The notes beneath the pieces were generated by a model, which saw only the letters and a program-made list of their open reading frames with translations, did not search any database and had not been told where the DNA came from. From NCBI RefSeq assembly GCF_025677645.1, contig NZ_CP106879.1, positions 2,728,001 through 2,792,000 of the forward strand: a DNA stretch of 64,000 bases. Direction: 5' to 3'. The stretch comes from Curtobacterium poinsettiae (GTDB taxonomy: Bacteria; Actinomycetota; Actinomycetes; Actinomycetales; Microbacteriaceae). This document shows, piece by piece, positions 26,517 to 35,569 of the stretch (positions within the stretch are counted from its first letter, which is position 1; every line of letters begins with the position of its first letter). The translations under genes and the position numbers were made by a program.

Positions 26517-28255
26517 TGCACCTCACTTGCTGCGGTCAGGCCCTGTGTGAACCCGAGCAGGACCACTTTGCCATCCGAGGCGACCGGCGGCACGTAGAAG
26601 AGCAACTGGACGCTGTAGGTCGCGCTGATGCCCTTCTTGCTCGTGTCCACGCCGGACAGTGCCTTGACGGCACCCTCGGTGTTCACCTCGGCACCCGACG
26701 CGGTCGGGGTCACCTTCTCGATCTCGTCCAGGTCCGCGGAGACCAGGGCGCCGGCGTCGTCCGTCGCGATGGCGACTGCGGAGTCGGCGGGCACCTCGGA
26801 CGAGTACTCGATCTTCGCCGTGTCCGGCAGGGCCTTGGCCTTCTTGTCCTTGTACGCCTTGCCGATGGTGGTGCGGAGCGCGTCGCCCTCGGTCGCGAAC
26901 AGGTCGGCGTACTCACTGGCGGTGTCCTTCGACAGGATGTCGCCGTAGGCGGTCGCGACCTGGTCGGGCTGGATCGTCAGGAGCTTCGACTCCGGCGCGA
27001 GCAGTGCTGCACCGATCGTCGTCGGGGCGAGGCTCGGGATCTTCGCGTCGGCCTCGAGCGAGACGTCGTACGCCACCTTGTACGGATCGCGGGCAGTGTC
27101 CTGCACCAGGGTCAGGGCCTGCGGTGCGGACTTGGCGTCACAGTCCTCGGCGACGATCGTGAAGACCGTGCGCGGCCAGGTGTCGGTCTGCTGCGGCAGC
27201 GCGACGCACACCTGCGCGGCCGAGATCGCCGGCGGTGCCTTGACGTCCGAGTCCTTGCCGCGGATCGAGTAGTTCGCCAGACGGAGATCGAGCGCCGCTC
27301 CGGAGAACCGGGTCCGGACCAGGTCGCGGTCGCGGGCCCCGTCGGCCTGCTCGGCGACGGCGGCGGTGCGCTGCACGATGCGGGTGATCTGCTGCTTGGT
27401 CGCAGCCGTCGGCTCCGTGGTCTCAGCAGCCCCCGTGGCGGTGGCCGTCGGGGTCGGCGTGGCGAGCGACGGGTCGCCACCCTGCGGCCAGTAGTCCGAG
27501 GAACAGCCGGCCAGGGTCAGGGCGCCGACGAGCAGCACCGGGACGCCGACGAGCGCACGCGTGCCGCGACGACCGCGGCGCGGCACCTGGGCTCCGGCGG
27601 CGGCGGCTCGACGGGACGCACGCACCCGCGGCGGGCGGCTGCCACCACTGCGACGGCGGGGACCGCGGCCACGGCGCTGGTGCAGGAAGGCGAGGACGAG
27701 CAGCACGAGACCTCCGAGGACGAACACGCCGCCGGCCACGAGCAGCGGACCTACCGCCGGCGTCGCGGTGTCCTGCGGCCAGGTGACGGACACGTCGCTC
27801 GGCGCTGCGGCCTTGCCGTCGCTCACGACGAGGACCGAGACGTCCTGCGGCAGGCGGACCGTGAACTGTCCGGCACCGTCGTACTCCTGGTACCAGAGGT
27901 CGCTGCCCTTCGGCGAGGGGACGCTGGTCTCGCTGCCCGAGGTCGACCCGATCAGCGAGCCCTTCTCGGCGTCGAAGCGGAGCGTGGTGTGCTCGGCGTC
28001 ACCGATCCAGGCATCCACGTCGGCGGTCTTGCCGTAGGCCGCGAAGACCTTGCCGGAGCCGGACACGTTGATGCGCTGGTAGCCCGGGTTGGCGTTGAGC
28101 GTCGTCCCCGGGATCACGGTCACCGGGGCGGAACTGGTCGTCGAGCTCTCGGCCACGAGCGAGGACGGCGGCGCGAACACGGTCCGCTGTCCCACCGCCA
28201 GCGCCACGAGCAGCAGACCGATGACGAAACTGACGATCGCCAGGACGAATCGCAC
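26513..28255 (-). CDS. Unknown envelope protein with an internal lipoprotein signal
   Basis: I do not recognise this 580-aa protein. Helix 1 (residues 4-22) and helix 2 (168-191) flank an extracytoplasmic beta-rich domain. An Arg-rich segment (193-234) is followed by a third helix ending in LTLAGC (Cys 251), a perfect lipobox, then a Thr/Ala/Pro-rich linker and a 300-residue soluble domain. Codon 224 is GTG with GGAG five bases before it, so a 357-aa lipoprotein could be made from an internal start. Alternatively the whole is a three-helix membrane protein, or a membrane gene and a lipoprotein gene that lost the stop between them. The CnoX-like gene overlaps its end. Confidence 0.65.
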   Translation of the reverse strand: MRFVLAIVSFVIGLLLVALAVGQRTVFAPPSSLVAESSTTSSAPVTVIPGTTLNANPGYQRINVSGSGKVFAAYGKTADVDAWIGDAEHTTLRFDAEKGSLIGSTSGSETSVPSPKGSDLWYQEYDGAGQFTVRLPQDVSVLVVSDGKAAAPSDVSVTWPQDTATPAVGPLLVAGGVFVLGGLVLLVLAFLHQRRGRGPRRRSGGSRPPRVRASRRAAAAGAQVPRRGRRGTRALVGVPVLLVGALTLAGCSSDYWPQGGDPSLATPTPTATATGAAETTEPTAATKQQITRIVQRTAAVAEQADGARDRDLVRTRFSGAALDLRLANYSIRGKDSDVKAPPAISAAQVCVALPQQTDTWPRTVFTIVAEDCDAKSAPQALTLVQDTARDPYKVAYDVSLEADAKIPSLAPTTIGAALLAPESKLLTIQPDQVATAYGDILSKDTASEYADLFATEGDALRTTIGKAYKDKKAKALPDTAKIEYSSEVPADSAVAIATDDAGALVSADLDEIEKVTPTASGAEVNTEGAVKALSGVDTSKKGISATYSVQLLFYVPPVASDGKVVLLGFTQGLTAASEVQ

Positions 28256-28439
28256 GAACTCTCTCCCTACCGCGCCGGGGTGGGGATGTCGGCGCGCGAA
28301 TCAGCGACTCAGGATAGCGAGCAACGCTGGACAGCGCATCAATCCGCGCTGTCGCCGGACTCAGACGACCCGCTCCGGCCGCCACTACAATCGACCGCGG
28401 GCCGATCCAGGCCCTCCGCCGAGCACCCAGGAGCGACAC

Positions 28440-30281
28440 GTGGCGAACGACGAGGCCGAGTTCGGGACCGAGCTGCGGGGGTACCGCCGCGACGAGGTGG
28501 AGCGTTCGCTGAACGACCTGCGCCGCGAGCTCATCAAGTCGAACAACGACCGCGCCGACGCCGCGAAGGAGATCCGTCTCCTGCAGGCCCGGGTCTCCGA
28601 ACTGCAGGGCGAGCTCGACGAGGCCGGCACGCCCACGTACAGCGGACTGGGCACCCGCCTCGAGTCCACCTTGCGTGTGGCCGAGGAGCAGTCGACCCGG
28701 CTCATCAGCCAGGCGGACATCGACGCCCAGCGGCTCCGAGCCTCGAGCCGCGCCGAAGCCGAGCGCACCGTCCGCGAGGCCCAGGAGGAAGCGCGCGACA
28801 CCCTCGAGGACGCCCGCACCCGCGCCACCAACGAACTGACCCGCGCCCGCGCCGAGGCAGCCGACACCGTCGAACGTGCCCGCGCCGAGGCCGGTCTGCT
28901 CACGCAGGACGCCCGCAACGAAGCCGCCTCGATCCGCGGGGCCGCCGTGACCGAGGCCGCCGAGGTCCGTTCCGTCGCCATCCGCGAGACGAACGCACTG
29001 CGCGCGCAGGTCGAGCACGAGGTCGCCGAGCTCCGCGAGATCGCCCAGCGCGAGTCCGCCGACGCCCGCACCGCCGCGGCCGAGCTCGACCGCGAGACCG
29101 AGCACCGCCGTTCCGTCTTCGAGGCCGACCACACCCGCCGCACCGAGGACCTCGACCGCGAGGAGACGACCCGGCGCGAGGCCCTCGAGCGCGAGGTCAC
29201 CGAGGGCCGTGCCGCCTGGCACCGTGAGCGTGACGAGGAGCAGCAGGCACACGCCCTGGCACTCGAGACCGGTCGCGCCGAACTCGAGTCCGAGGTCACC
29301 CGCCGTCGCGCCGAGCTCGACACCGAGGTCGCGGACCGCCGCCGCGAGCTCGACGAGGAACTCGCCGCCGCCCGCGCCCAGTGGGACCGCGAACTGGCCG
29401 CAGCCCGCACCGCGCTCGAGCAGGAGATCGAGGCGGCCCACGCCCAGCTCCGTGTCGACGAGGAGCAGACCCGGGTCGAGAACGCGCGCCTGGTGCAGGA
29501 GACCGCCGACCGGATCGCCCGTGAGCTCGAGGAGCACGACGCCCGGATCGCGCAGGAGCGCGCCGAGGCCGACGCGGCAGCCGAGCGTGCCGTCCGGGAG
29601 CACGAGAACGCCATCGCCGCCCGACGCGAGCGCGAGCACGCCGAGGTCGACACCGAGATCGCCGACCGTCGCACCGCCGAGCTGGGGGTGCTCGAGGCCG
29701 AGCGCACCGCCCTGCGGCAGGAGATCGACACGGCCCGCGCCGCCCTGGTCAAGGAACGTGACGAGGTGCGCGCCGAGATCGCCCGGGAGCGCGACGAAGC
29801 GCGCACGACGCTCGAGTCGGAACTCGCGTCCCGCCGCGACGACGCCGAGCAGGACTACCTGCGGAAGCACCACGAGACCGTGACCGAGACGCAGAAGTAC
29901 CTGGACGAGGCCAACCTGCAGCTCGCCGAGGCCACCCGCCGCGCGACCGAGGCCCGCGAGCGCGCCGAACGCCTGCAGCAGGAGGCCGACGACCTCGAGC
30001 GCACCAGCACGGCCGAGGCCCAGGAGCACGCCCGCACCATCATCGCCGACGCGCAGGACCGCGTGCACCGGATGGTCGCCGACGCCGAGGAGCGCACCGC
30101 CGGCGTCATCGCCGAGGCCGAGGACCGCCTGGCGGCGATCCGCACCGAACGCGAAGCCGTCGCTGGCTACCTCGAGAACCTCCGCGGGGTCCTCACGAAC
30201 GCCACGGGCCTGCTCGGCACGGCACCCGCCGCAGCGTCCGCTGCGGACGCTGACGACGACGTGGACGCGACCGACCGCTGA
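28440..30281 (+). CDS. Long coiled-coil protein with DivIVA-like N-terminus (polarity scaffold candidate)
   Basis: This 613-aa protein is almost wholly coiled coil. The start (GTG 28440) follows CAGGAG by 5 bases. Residues 1-50 (FGTELRGYRRDEVERSLNDL) look like the DivIVA/GpsB membrane-binding start, where GYxxxEV is the hallmark. From residue 90 to about 580 the chain is Ala/Arg/Glu-rich with heptad character and repeated REA, RAEAE and RREL units. It ends in a short Ala/Asp tail. Streptomyces Scy and FilP, which organise tip growth with DivIVA, have this character. A role in polar growth or septum placement is inferred. The gene is divergent from the envelope gene at 28255. Confidence 0.75.
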   Translation: MANDEAEFGTELRGYRRDEVERSLNDLRRELIKSNNDRADAAKEIRLLQARVSELQGELDEAGTPTYSGLGTRLESTLRVAEEQSTRLISQADIDAQRLRASSRAEAERTVREAQEEARDTLEDARTRATNELTRARAEAADTVERARAEAGLLTQDARNEAASIRGAAVTEAAEVRSVAIRETNALRAQVEHEVAELREIAQRESADARTAAAELDRETEHRRSVFEADHTRRTEDLDREETTRREALEREVTEGRAAWHRERDEEQQAHALALETGRAELESEVTRRRAELDTEVADRRRELDEELAAARAQWDRELAAARTALEQEIEAAHAQLRVDEEQTRVENARLVQETADRIARELEEHDARIAQERAEADAAAERAVREHENAIAARREREHAEVDTEIADRRTAELGVLEAERTALRQEIDTARAALVKERDEVRAEIARERDEARTTLESELASRRDDAEQDYLRKHHETVTETQKYLDEANLQLAEATRRATEARERAERLQQEADDLERTSTAEAQEHARTIIADAQDRVHRMVADAEERTAGVIAEAEDRLAAIRTEREAVAGYLENLRGVLTNATGLLGTAPAAASAADADDDVDATDR

Positions 30282-30288
30282 CGGTCCA

Positions 30289-30321
30289 CGGCCTGGAGGC
30301 GTGACCCGCGCCTCCAGGCCG
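30289..30321. terminator. Terminator between the coiled-coil and hydrolase genes
   Basis: A 13-bp perfect stem (CGGCCTGGAGGCG at 30289-30301 with 30309-30321) 7 bases past the coiled-coil stop. It serves converging genes and contains the GGAGGC/GCCTCC arms seen at other ends here. Confidence 0.7.
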
Positions 30322-30368
30322 TCCCACCTGGTGCAGGTGGCGGGCTGCAGGGCTTCGTGCGGACGTGG

Positions 30369-31118
30369 TCAGACGGGCCAGTTGGTCGGCAGCGGGGCGC
30401 TGCCCGGCACGACGAGGTCGGCGATCGCGTCGAGGACGATCCGCACGTACCGCTCCCCCACCCACAGGTGCTTCGCGCCGGCCACGGGCACGACCCGGAC
30501 GTTCGGGGCGAGCGCGAACCGTGCCGCGGCGGCTTCGGGCTGCAGGAAGTCGTCGTGTTCCGGGACGAGCGCCACGACCGGGACACCGACGGCAGCCCAG
30601 CGGGCGAGCTCCTCGTCCGAGGTGCGGTGCAGCGGTGGCGACAGCAGGACGACGCCGTCGACCGTGCCGGCCTCGACGTGTTCGAGCGCGTGCTTGAGGA
30701 TCACCTCGGTGCCGAAGGACCACCCCACCAGCCACGGCGTCGGCAGGCCGCGGTCGGCGACCTCGGCGACGGCCGCGCGCAGGTCGAAGCCCTCGGACAC
30801 GCCCTCGCCGAAGACACCCTCGGACGTGCCCCGGGGCGACGTGACGGACCGGAAGTTGAAGCGCAGCACCGCGATGTCGGCGAGGGCGGGCAACCGTGCG
30901 GCGGCCTTCTTGAGCACGTGCGAGTCCATGAACCCGTGCGCGGTCGGCAGCGGGTGGAGCGTGACGATGGTCCCGCGAGCCGGGGTGTCGGCAGGCTCGG
31001 CGAGCTCACCGACGAGCGTCAGGTGGTCGTCCGTGACGAGCTCGACCTCGGTGCGACGGGCCGGTAGCTCGGTGGCCGATCGGATCTCGGTGTCGTGCGT
31101 CACGTCACGCTCGGTCAT
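30369..31118 (-). CDS. Alpha/beta-hydrolase
   Basis: This 249-aa alpha/beta-hydrolase has the nucleophile elbow GWSFGTEV, a probable acid in VPEHDDF and a His in AGAKHLW, which together give a plausible Ser-Asp-His triad. The early TIVTLHPLPTAHGFMDSHVL segment resembles the dienelactone hydrolase/KANL3-like group with an oxyanion-loop HP. The substrate is unknown. It overlaps the zinc-ribbon gene upstream by 4 bases, so the two are cotranslated. Confidence 0.75.
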   Translation of the reverse strand: MTERDVTHDTEIRSATELPARRTEVELVTDDHLTLVGELAEPADTPARGTIVTLHPLPTAHGFMDSHVLKKAAARLPALADIAVLRFNFRSVTSPRGTSEGVFGEGVSEGFDLRAAVAEVADRGLPTPWLVGWSFGTEVILKHALEHVEAGTVDGVVLLSPPLHRTSDEELARWAAVGVPVVALVPEHDDFLQPEAAAARFALAPNVRVVPVAGAKHLWVGERYVRIVLDAIADLVVPGSAPLPTNWPV

Positions 31119-31417
31119 GCGATGCTCCAGCAGTGGTTGTGCCAGTGCCGGCGCGACGCCAGGTCGGCAGCGTCACCGAGCACGCCGTCCGCACGCCAGA
31201 CCACCACGTGGGCGGTGCCGGGCAGGACGGTTCCGCCGCACCCCGGGCAGATGTACTCCTTCTGCGCCGACGCGGCCGAGATCGGCTGCACCTGGTACTC
31301 ACGACCGTGGCGGACCTCGGTGCGCTTCCACGAGCTCATCAGCCGGTCGAGGGTGGTCTCCTCGTCAGGCTCGACCTCGCGACCACGGGGACGCCGCGGT
31401 CGGTTGCTGCGCGGCAC
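31115..31417 (-). CDS. Small zinc-ribbon-like protein
   Basis: This 100-aa protein is not assigned to a named family. CPGCGG (two Cys) around residue 60 and HWHNHCW near the C-terminus give a C-x2-C...H-x2-H-C array that could bind zinc. The N-terminus is Arg/Pro-rich. The GTG at 31417 is the likely start, with no strong ribosome-binding site. Similar short proteins sit next to this hydrolase in related actinobacteria as far as I recall; a metal-binding regulatory role is only a guess. Confidence 0.6.
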   Translation of the reverse strand: MPRSNRPRRPRGREVEPDEETTLDRLMSSWKRTEVRHGREYQVQPISAASAQKEYICPGCGGTVLPGTAHVVVWRADGVLGDAADLASRRHWHNHCWSIA

Positions 31418-31429
31418 CCGAGCAGCCGA

Positions 31430-32425
31430 TCAGTACCAGTTGTTGGCCTGGCTGTGCCCCCAGGCACCGCAGGGGGTGCCGTAGACGCCGGCGATGTAGT
31501 TGAGACCCCAGGTGATCTGCGTCGCCGGGTTGGTCTGCCAGTCGGCGCCGGCCGTGGCCATCTTGCTGCCGGGGAGGGCCTGCGGGATGCCGTACGCACC
31601 GCTGGGGTTGTAGGCGTTCACCCGCCAGCCGGACTCCTTGTTCCACAGCGAGACCAGGCAGTTGTACTGATCGGTGCCCCAGCCACGAGCCGTGACCTGC
31701 TGCAGGGCGATGGCCTGCGCGCTGCCCGGGTCGGGCGTCGCGGCGGTCGCGGCGAGCGTGTTGGCGGCCGAGACCGGCTGGGTCTCGGTGGCCGCAGCGT
31801 CCGCGCTGTCGTCGGTGGTCTCGGCGTCGGCGTCGGCCTCTTCGACGACGGGCTTGACGACCTTCGGGGCCGGGACGGTGACGTCGTAGCCGTCACGGTC
31901 GGCGGCGGCCACGGCGTAGGTGCCGTGCGCGGTGTACTGCTGCGGCGCCTGCGGAGTCTTCACGAGCACCGGGGTGTCGACGGCGGCCTGTGCCACGTCG
32001 GCCTGCAGCGGGTTGAACAGCGAGCCGCCGACGAAGAGAAATACGCCGACGAAGGACATCATCGGTGCGACCGCACGCTTGCGGGTCACAGCGTTCACCG
32101 ACGAAGCGGCGGGCTTGCCGAGCTTCGGCGTCGCGCGGCGCTGCACCGTCGCGGTGCGCTGCTTCGCGGGACGCTGGTCAGCGTCAACCAGGGCATCGTG
32201 GGCGAAGGACGCCACACGCTCGTCGGAGACGCGGTTCGCCGCCACCGACTTCGGCATGGCGACCGGACCCGTCGCCGCGGGCGCTGCCTGCGGGGTCACC
32301 CCGAACGCCGACGTCTCCGTCGTGCGGGTTCGCTGCATTGCCGCGCGGCGCTCACCGGAAGCCTGGAGGCTGAGGTGCTCGCGGGTATCGCGGTCGGAGC
32401 TTGAGTCTGCCGTGTGCCTGCCCAT
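31430..32425 (-). CDS. Membrane-anchored lytic transglycosylase-like protein
   Basis: This 331-aa protein has a long cytoplasmic N-terminus (about 120 residues, Ala/Arg/Thr-rich), one helix (MMSFVGVFLFVGGSLFNPL), an Asp/Glu/Thr-rich spacer and a C-terminal transglycosylase-like domain (about 245-331). This domain contains SLWNKESGWRVNAYNPSGAYG, in which the Glu of NKESGW is the likely catalytic residue. It resembles the SLT-type domain fused to a signal anchor in actinobacterial cell-wall hydrolases. It probably cuts glycan strands outside the membrane. Confidence 0.8.
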   Translation of the reverse strand: MGRHTADSSSDRDTREHLSLQASGERRAAMQRTRTTETSAFGVTPQAAPAATGPVAMPKSVAANRVSDERVASFAHDALVDADQRPAKQRTATVQRRATPKLGKPAASSVNAVTRKRAVAPMMSFVGVFLFVGGSLFNPLQADVAQAAVDTPVLVKTPQAPQQYTAHGTYAVAAADRDGYDVTVPAPKVVKPVVEEADADAETTDDSADAAATETQPVSAANTLAATAATPDPGSAQAIALQQVTARGWGTDQYNCLVSLWNKESGWRVNAYNPSGAYGIPQALPGSKMATAGADWQTNPATQITWGLNYIAGVYGTPCGAWGHSQANNWY

Positions 32426-32485
32426 GAGTAGGACCAGGGTAACGGAACGATCACGGAAAGCGAAGCACCTGGGGACAGCGCGTCG

Positions 32486-33061
32486 TCACCGGACAGCGAG
32501 CATCACTTCGACGACGGCGTCGAGCAGCGCATCGACCTGCGCCTCGCGGTACCCGCCGTGCTTCGGGCGGAAGACGATCGAGCGGACCTCGGTGAGGCTG
32601 AGCGGCTTGCCCTCGCGGAAGTACCCGGCCAGCCGGGCAGCGAACGCGTCGACGTCCTTCGGGTGGTACCCGGTGCCGAGCACGCTGACCCGGCTGAACC
32701 GTTGCCCGTCGGGCCGTTCGAGCCGCGCCACGACGTCGGAGGCCTTCGTCCGCGCCTCGGCGTACCAGGCCTTCTTGCCCACCTCGCTCATCTCCCGCTC
32801 ACGCTCGCGGGCCGCGAAGGCGTCCTCGAGTCGCTCGAGTGCGGCGTCGACGTGCGACGTGGAGTACCCGCCCTTGCGCATCGAGAACGCCGTGGCGCGG
32901 ATCTTCGCGGCTTCGATGCCGGGGGCGCTGTCGTCGGCGGAGTACGCGCGCCGGGCGTCCTCGAGGAAACGCTCGACTTCGTCGACGTCGTAACCGAGGG
33001 CGGAACGGGCTGCGGTCGGGAAGGTGGTGGCCACGGCGTCATTCTGCCAGTCCCCCGCCAT
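32486..33061 (-). CDS. DivIVA-domain protein
   Basis: This 191-aa protein carries three copies of the short DivIVA-type motif: GYDVDEVERFLEDARRAY (about 24-41), GYSTSHVDAALERLEDAF (64-81) and GYHPKDVDAFAARL, with a further GYREAQVDALLD at the C-terminus. Actinobacterial proteins of this type are annotated as DivIVA-domain proteins; a septal or polar role is plausible. A start at GTG 33034 (182 aa) is an alternative, because CAGAAT lies six bases before it. The gene is transcribed leftward, next to cdsA. Confidence 0.75.
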   Translation of the reverse strand: MAGDWQNDAVATTFPTAARSALGYDVDEVERFLEDARRAYSADDSAPGIEAAKIRATAFSMRKGGYSTSHVDAALERLEDAFAAREREREMSEVGKKAWYAEARTKASDVVARLERPDGQRFSRVSVLGTGYHPKDVDAFAARLAGYFREGKPLSLTEVRSIVFRPKHGGYREAQVDALLDAVVEVMLAVR

Positions 33062-33111
33062 GGCACAACCTGGACGCGCTGAGTGCGGCGTTCAGCCCGG
33101 GACGGGCGCGG

Positions 33112-34121
33112 TCAGTGGTTGACGATCAGGTACAGCACGTAGGCGACCGCGGCGGACGGCAGGATGCTGTCGATGCGGTCGAGCAGGCCACCGTGTCCGG
33201 GCAGGAACGACGAGATGTCCTTGATGCCGAGGTCACGCTTGATCATCGACTCGGTCAGGTCGCCGAGCGTGGCCGAACCGGAGATGAGCACACCGAGCAG
33301 GACACCGGTCCACCAGGGCAGCCCGAGCATGAACACGGCCACCAGGATGCCGACGACGATGCTCGCCGCCACGGACCCGGCGAAGCCCTCCACGTCTTCT
33401 TGGGGCTGATGCGCGGAGCCATCGGGTGCTTGCCGAGGTTCAGCCCGGTGGCGTACGCGCCGGTGTCGACCGCGACGACGACGAGGATGAACCCGATCAC
33501 CCAGAGGTTGCCGTCGGGCTGGGCGGAGAGCAGCACGACGCACGCGCCGAGCAGCGAGATGTAGGCCTGGACGAACAGCCCGTTCGTGAGGTCTCGGGCG
33601 ACGTTGCCGGCCGGGGGCTTCTGCCGCGCGAGGGCGACCTCGACCAGTCGCCAGGCGCTGATCAGGACGATGCCGCCGAGCAGGGTGAACAGCGCCGCCA
33701 CCTGCCCGAGCAGGAACGCCGCCGGCACGACCGCGATCGCGACGGCGACGCTCGGGATCCGCGGGACGTCGCGCCCGGCGAACCGCATCGCACTCGTCAG
33801 CTCGTAGACGCCGACCCCGAGCAGGAACGCCGCGACCACCATGAAGGAGGGCGTGAACAGGAGCAGCGTGCCGAGCATCACGACCGCGAACGCGAGCGCG
33901 ATGCCGATCGCCGCCGGCAGGTTGCGCCCGGTCCGCGCGGTCAGCGCTTCGTTGCGCGCGCCGAAGTCGGCCTTCCGCTGGCGGAGCTGCGCCTCGAAGT
34001 CGGTGCGCGCCGCTCGTGCACGCGCATCGAAGTCCTGACGGAGCCCCTTCTTCACGGGCCCGCTCGACGCGGGCCCGTGCTCTGCTGTGGGGCGGTCCTC
34101 GCCCTGGTCGGAGCGACGCAT
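33112..34121 (-). pseudogene. cdsA: Phosphatidate cytidylyltransferase, frameshifted by one base
   Basis: CdsA makes CDP-diacylglycerol, the precursor of all phospholipids. The reading frame from ATG 34121 is a good CdsA with about six helices up to PRISPKKTW, and the rest (EGFAGSVAA... through the signature SMIKRDLGIKDISS...HGGLLDRIDS) is intact but one frame away. The junction is at about 33388-33391: the minus strand reads ACGTGGAGGGC where ACGTGGGAGGGC is expected, so one G is missing. Intact length would be about 336 aa. As cdsA is usually essential, a sequencing or assembly error in the G-run is the likeliest cause; a true pseudogene or a translational slip is also possible. It overlaps frr by one base. 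Confidence 0.85.
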
Positions 34122-34675
34122 CAGACCTCGAGGAGTTCGGCTTCCTTCTTCTTCAGCGCGTCGTCGATCTGGTCGACGTGCTTCTTCGTCAGGGCCTCGA
34201 GGTCCTTGTCGCCACGCGAGATCTCGTCGTCGGAGATCTCACCCTTGAGCGCGTCGAGGTCGTCCTTGGCCTTGCGGCGGATGTTCCGGATGACGACCTT
34301 GTGGTCCTCGCCCTTCGTCCGCACGAGCTTCACGAACTCCCTGCGGCGGTCCTTGGTGAGCTCCGGGATCGTCACGCGGACGATGTCGCCGTCGTTCGTC
34401 GGGCTGGCGCCGAGGTTCGGGAACGTCGCGATGGAGCGTTCGATCTCCTTGAGCGCCGACTTGTCGTACGGCGTGACGATGAGCGTGCGGGCCTCGGGCG
34501 TCTGCAGGGACGCGAGCTGCGCGAGCGGCGTCGGCGTGCCGTAGTAGTCGACCGGGATCTTCTGGAAGAGCGCGGCGTTGATCCGGCCGGTACGGACGGT
34601 CGAGAAGTCGTCCTTGGCGACCTCCACGGCCTTCGCCATCTTCTCGGTGGCTTCGGTCAGGACATCACTGATCAC
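34121..34675 (-). CDS. frr: Ribosome recycling factor
   Basis: RRF (184 aa) splits post-termination ribosomes with EF-G. The length and motifs are typical: N-terminal [33 protein letters not shown] and the C-terminal three-helix bundle [15 protein letters not shown]...[17 protein letters not shown]. The order pyrH-frr-cdsA is universal in this lineage. The cdsA start overlaps its stop (TGATG). Confidence 0.97.
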   Translation of the reverse strand: MISDVLTEATEKMAKAVEVAKDDFSTVRTGRINAALFQKIPVDYYGTPTPLAQLASLQTPEARTLIVTPYDKSALKEIERSIATFPNLGASPTNDGDIVRVTIPELTKDRRREFVKLVRTKGEDHKVVIRNIRRKAKDDLDALKGEISDDEISRGDKDLEALTKKHVDQIDDALKKKEAELLEV

Positions 34676-34722
34676 GGTGTTACTCCTTCGGTACTGGCGT
34701 CGAGTCTAGTCAGCGCCGGGGG

Positions 34723-35442
34723 TCAGTTGCTGACGACGGTGCCGATGCGCTCGCCACGGATCGCGGCCTGGACGTTGCCGTCGCCCTCCATGCCGAAGAC
34801 GTGCATCGGCATGCCGTTGTCCATGCAGAGTGAGAACGCGGTGGCGTCGACGACCTTGAGGCCCTTCAACAGCGCGTCCTGGTAGGTCACGTGGTGCAGT
34901 TTCTCAGCGGTGGCGTCCTTCTTCGGGTCGGCGGTGTACACGCCGTCCACGCCGTTCTTGGCGACGAGGACCTCGTCCGCCTTGATCTCGAGCGCACGCT
35001 GCGCCGCCACCGTGTCGGTGGAGAAGTACGGCAGTCCGGCACCGGCGCCGAAGATGACGACCCGGCCCTTCTCGAGGTGCCGCTCGGCGCGCCGCGGGAT
35101 GTACGGCTCGGCGACCTGGGTCATCGCGATGGCGGACTGCACCCGGGTTGCAGCTCCCGCCTGCTCGAGGAAGTCCTGCAGCGCGAGAGCGTTCATCACC
35201 GTGCCGAGCATGCCCATGTAGTCGGCGCGCCCGCGGTCCATGCCGCGCTGCGAGAGCTCGGCTCCGCGGAAGAAGTTGCCCCCGCCGACGACGATCGCGA
35301 TCTCGACCTCGCGCGCGGCGACGGCGATCTCCTTGGCGATGGTGCCGATCACGTCGGGGTTCACCCCGAGGGAGCCGGCGCCGAACGCCTCTCCCGACAG
35401 CTTCAGCAGAACGCGGCGTCGTCCGGTCTTCTCGTCGGTCAT
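34723..35442 (-). CDS. pyrH: UMP kinase
   Basis: PyrH (239 aa) phosphorylates UMP to UDP in pyrimidine synthesis. It begins [20 protein letters not shown], with the conserved [31 protein letters not shown] and the C-terminal [11 protein letters not shown] are family marks of the hexameric bacterial UMPK. The ATG at 35442 is chosen over an in-frame start at 35562 because the extra 40 residues are not family-like and overlap the tsf terminator. It is 47 bp upstream of frr. Confidence 0.96.
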   Translation of the reverse strand: MTDEKTGRRRVLLKLSGEAFGAGSLGVNPDVIGTIAKEIAVAAREVEIAIVVGGGNFFRGAELSQRGMDRGRADYMGMLGTVMNALALQDFLEQAGAATRVQSAIAMTQVAEPYIPRRAERHLEKGRVVIFGAGAGLPYFSTDTVAAQRALEIKADEVLVAKNGVDGVYTADPKKDATAEKLHHVTYQDALLKGLKVVDATAFSLCMDNGMPMHVFGMEGDGNVQAAIRGERIGTVVSN

Positions 35443-35520
35443 CTGGTCCGCACCCTTCGTCGTGGTCTCGTGGAAATGTACTCGCGGATGTGTCGCGCGC
35501 GTGTCGTGCCGGCGCGCGCG

Positions 35521-35559
35521 AAAAACGGGGCCAGGAACCTGGTTGGTTCCTGACCCCGT
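35521..35559 (-). terminator. Intrinsic terminator of rpsB-tsf
   Basis: A 15-bp stem (35525-35539 with 35545-35559, one mismatch) is followed on the minus strand by TTTTT. This is one of the few stem-plus-T-run terminators in the window, just after the tsf stop at 35570. Confidence 0.85.
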
Positions 35560-35569
35560 CACGGGTTCG

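Noticed and set aside
33112..33543. A separate 143-aa gene downstream of cdsA
   Set aside because: Its first 50 residues are a frame shadow; only the part after about 33390 is CdsA-like, so it is the 3' end of a frameshifted gene.
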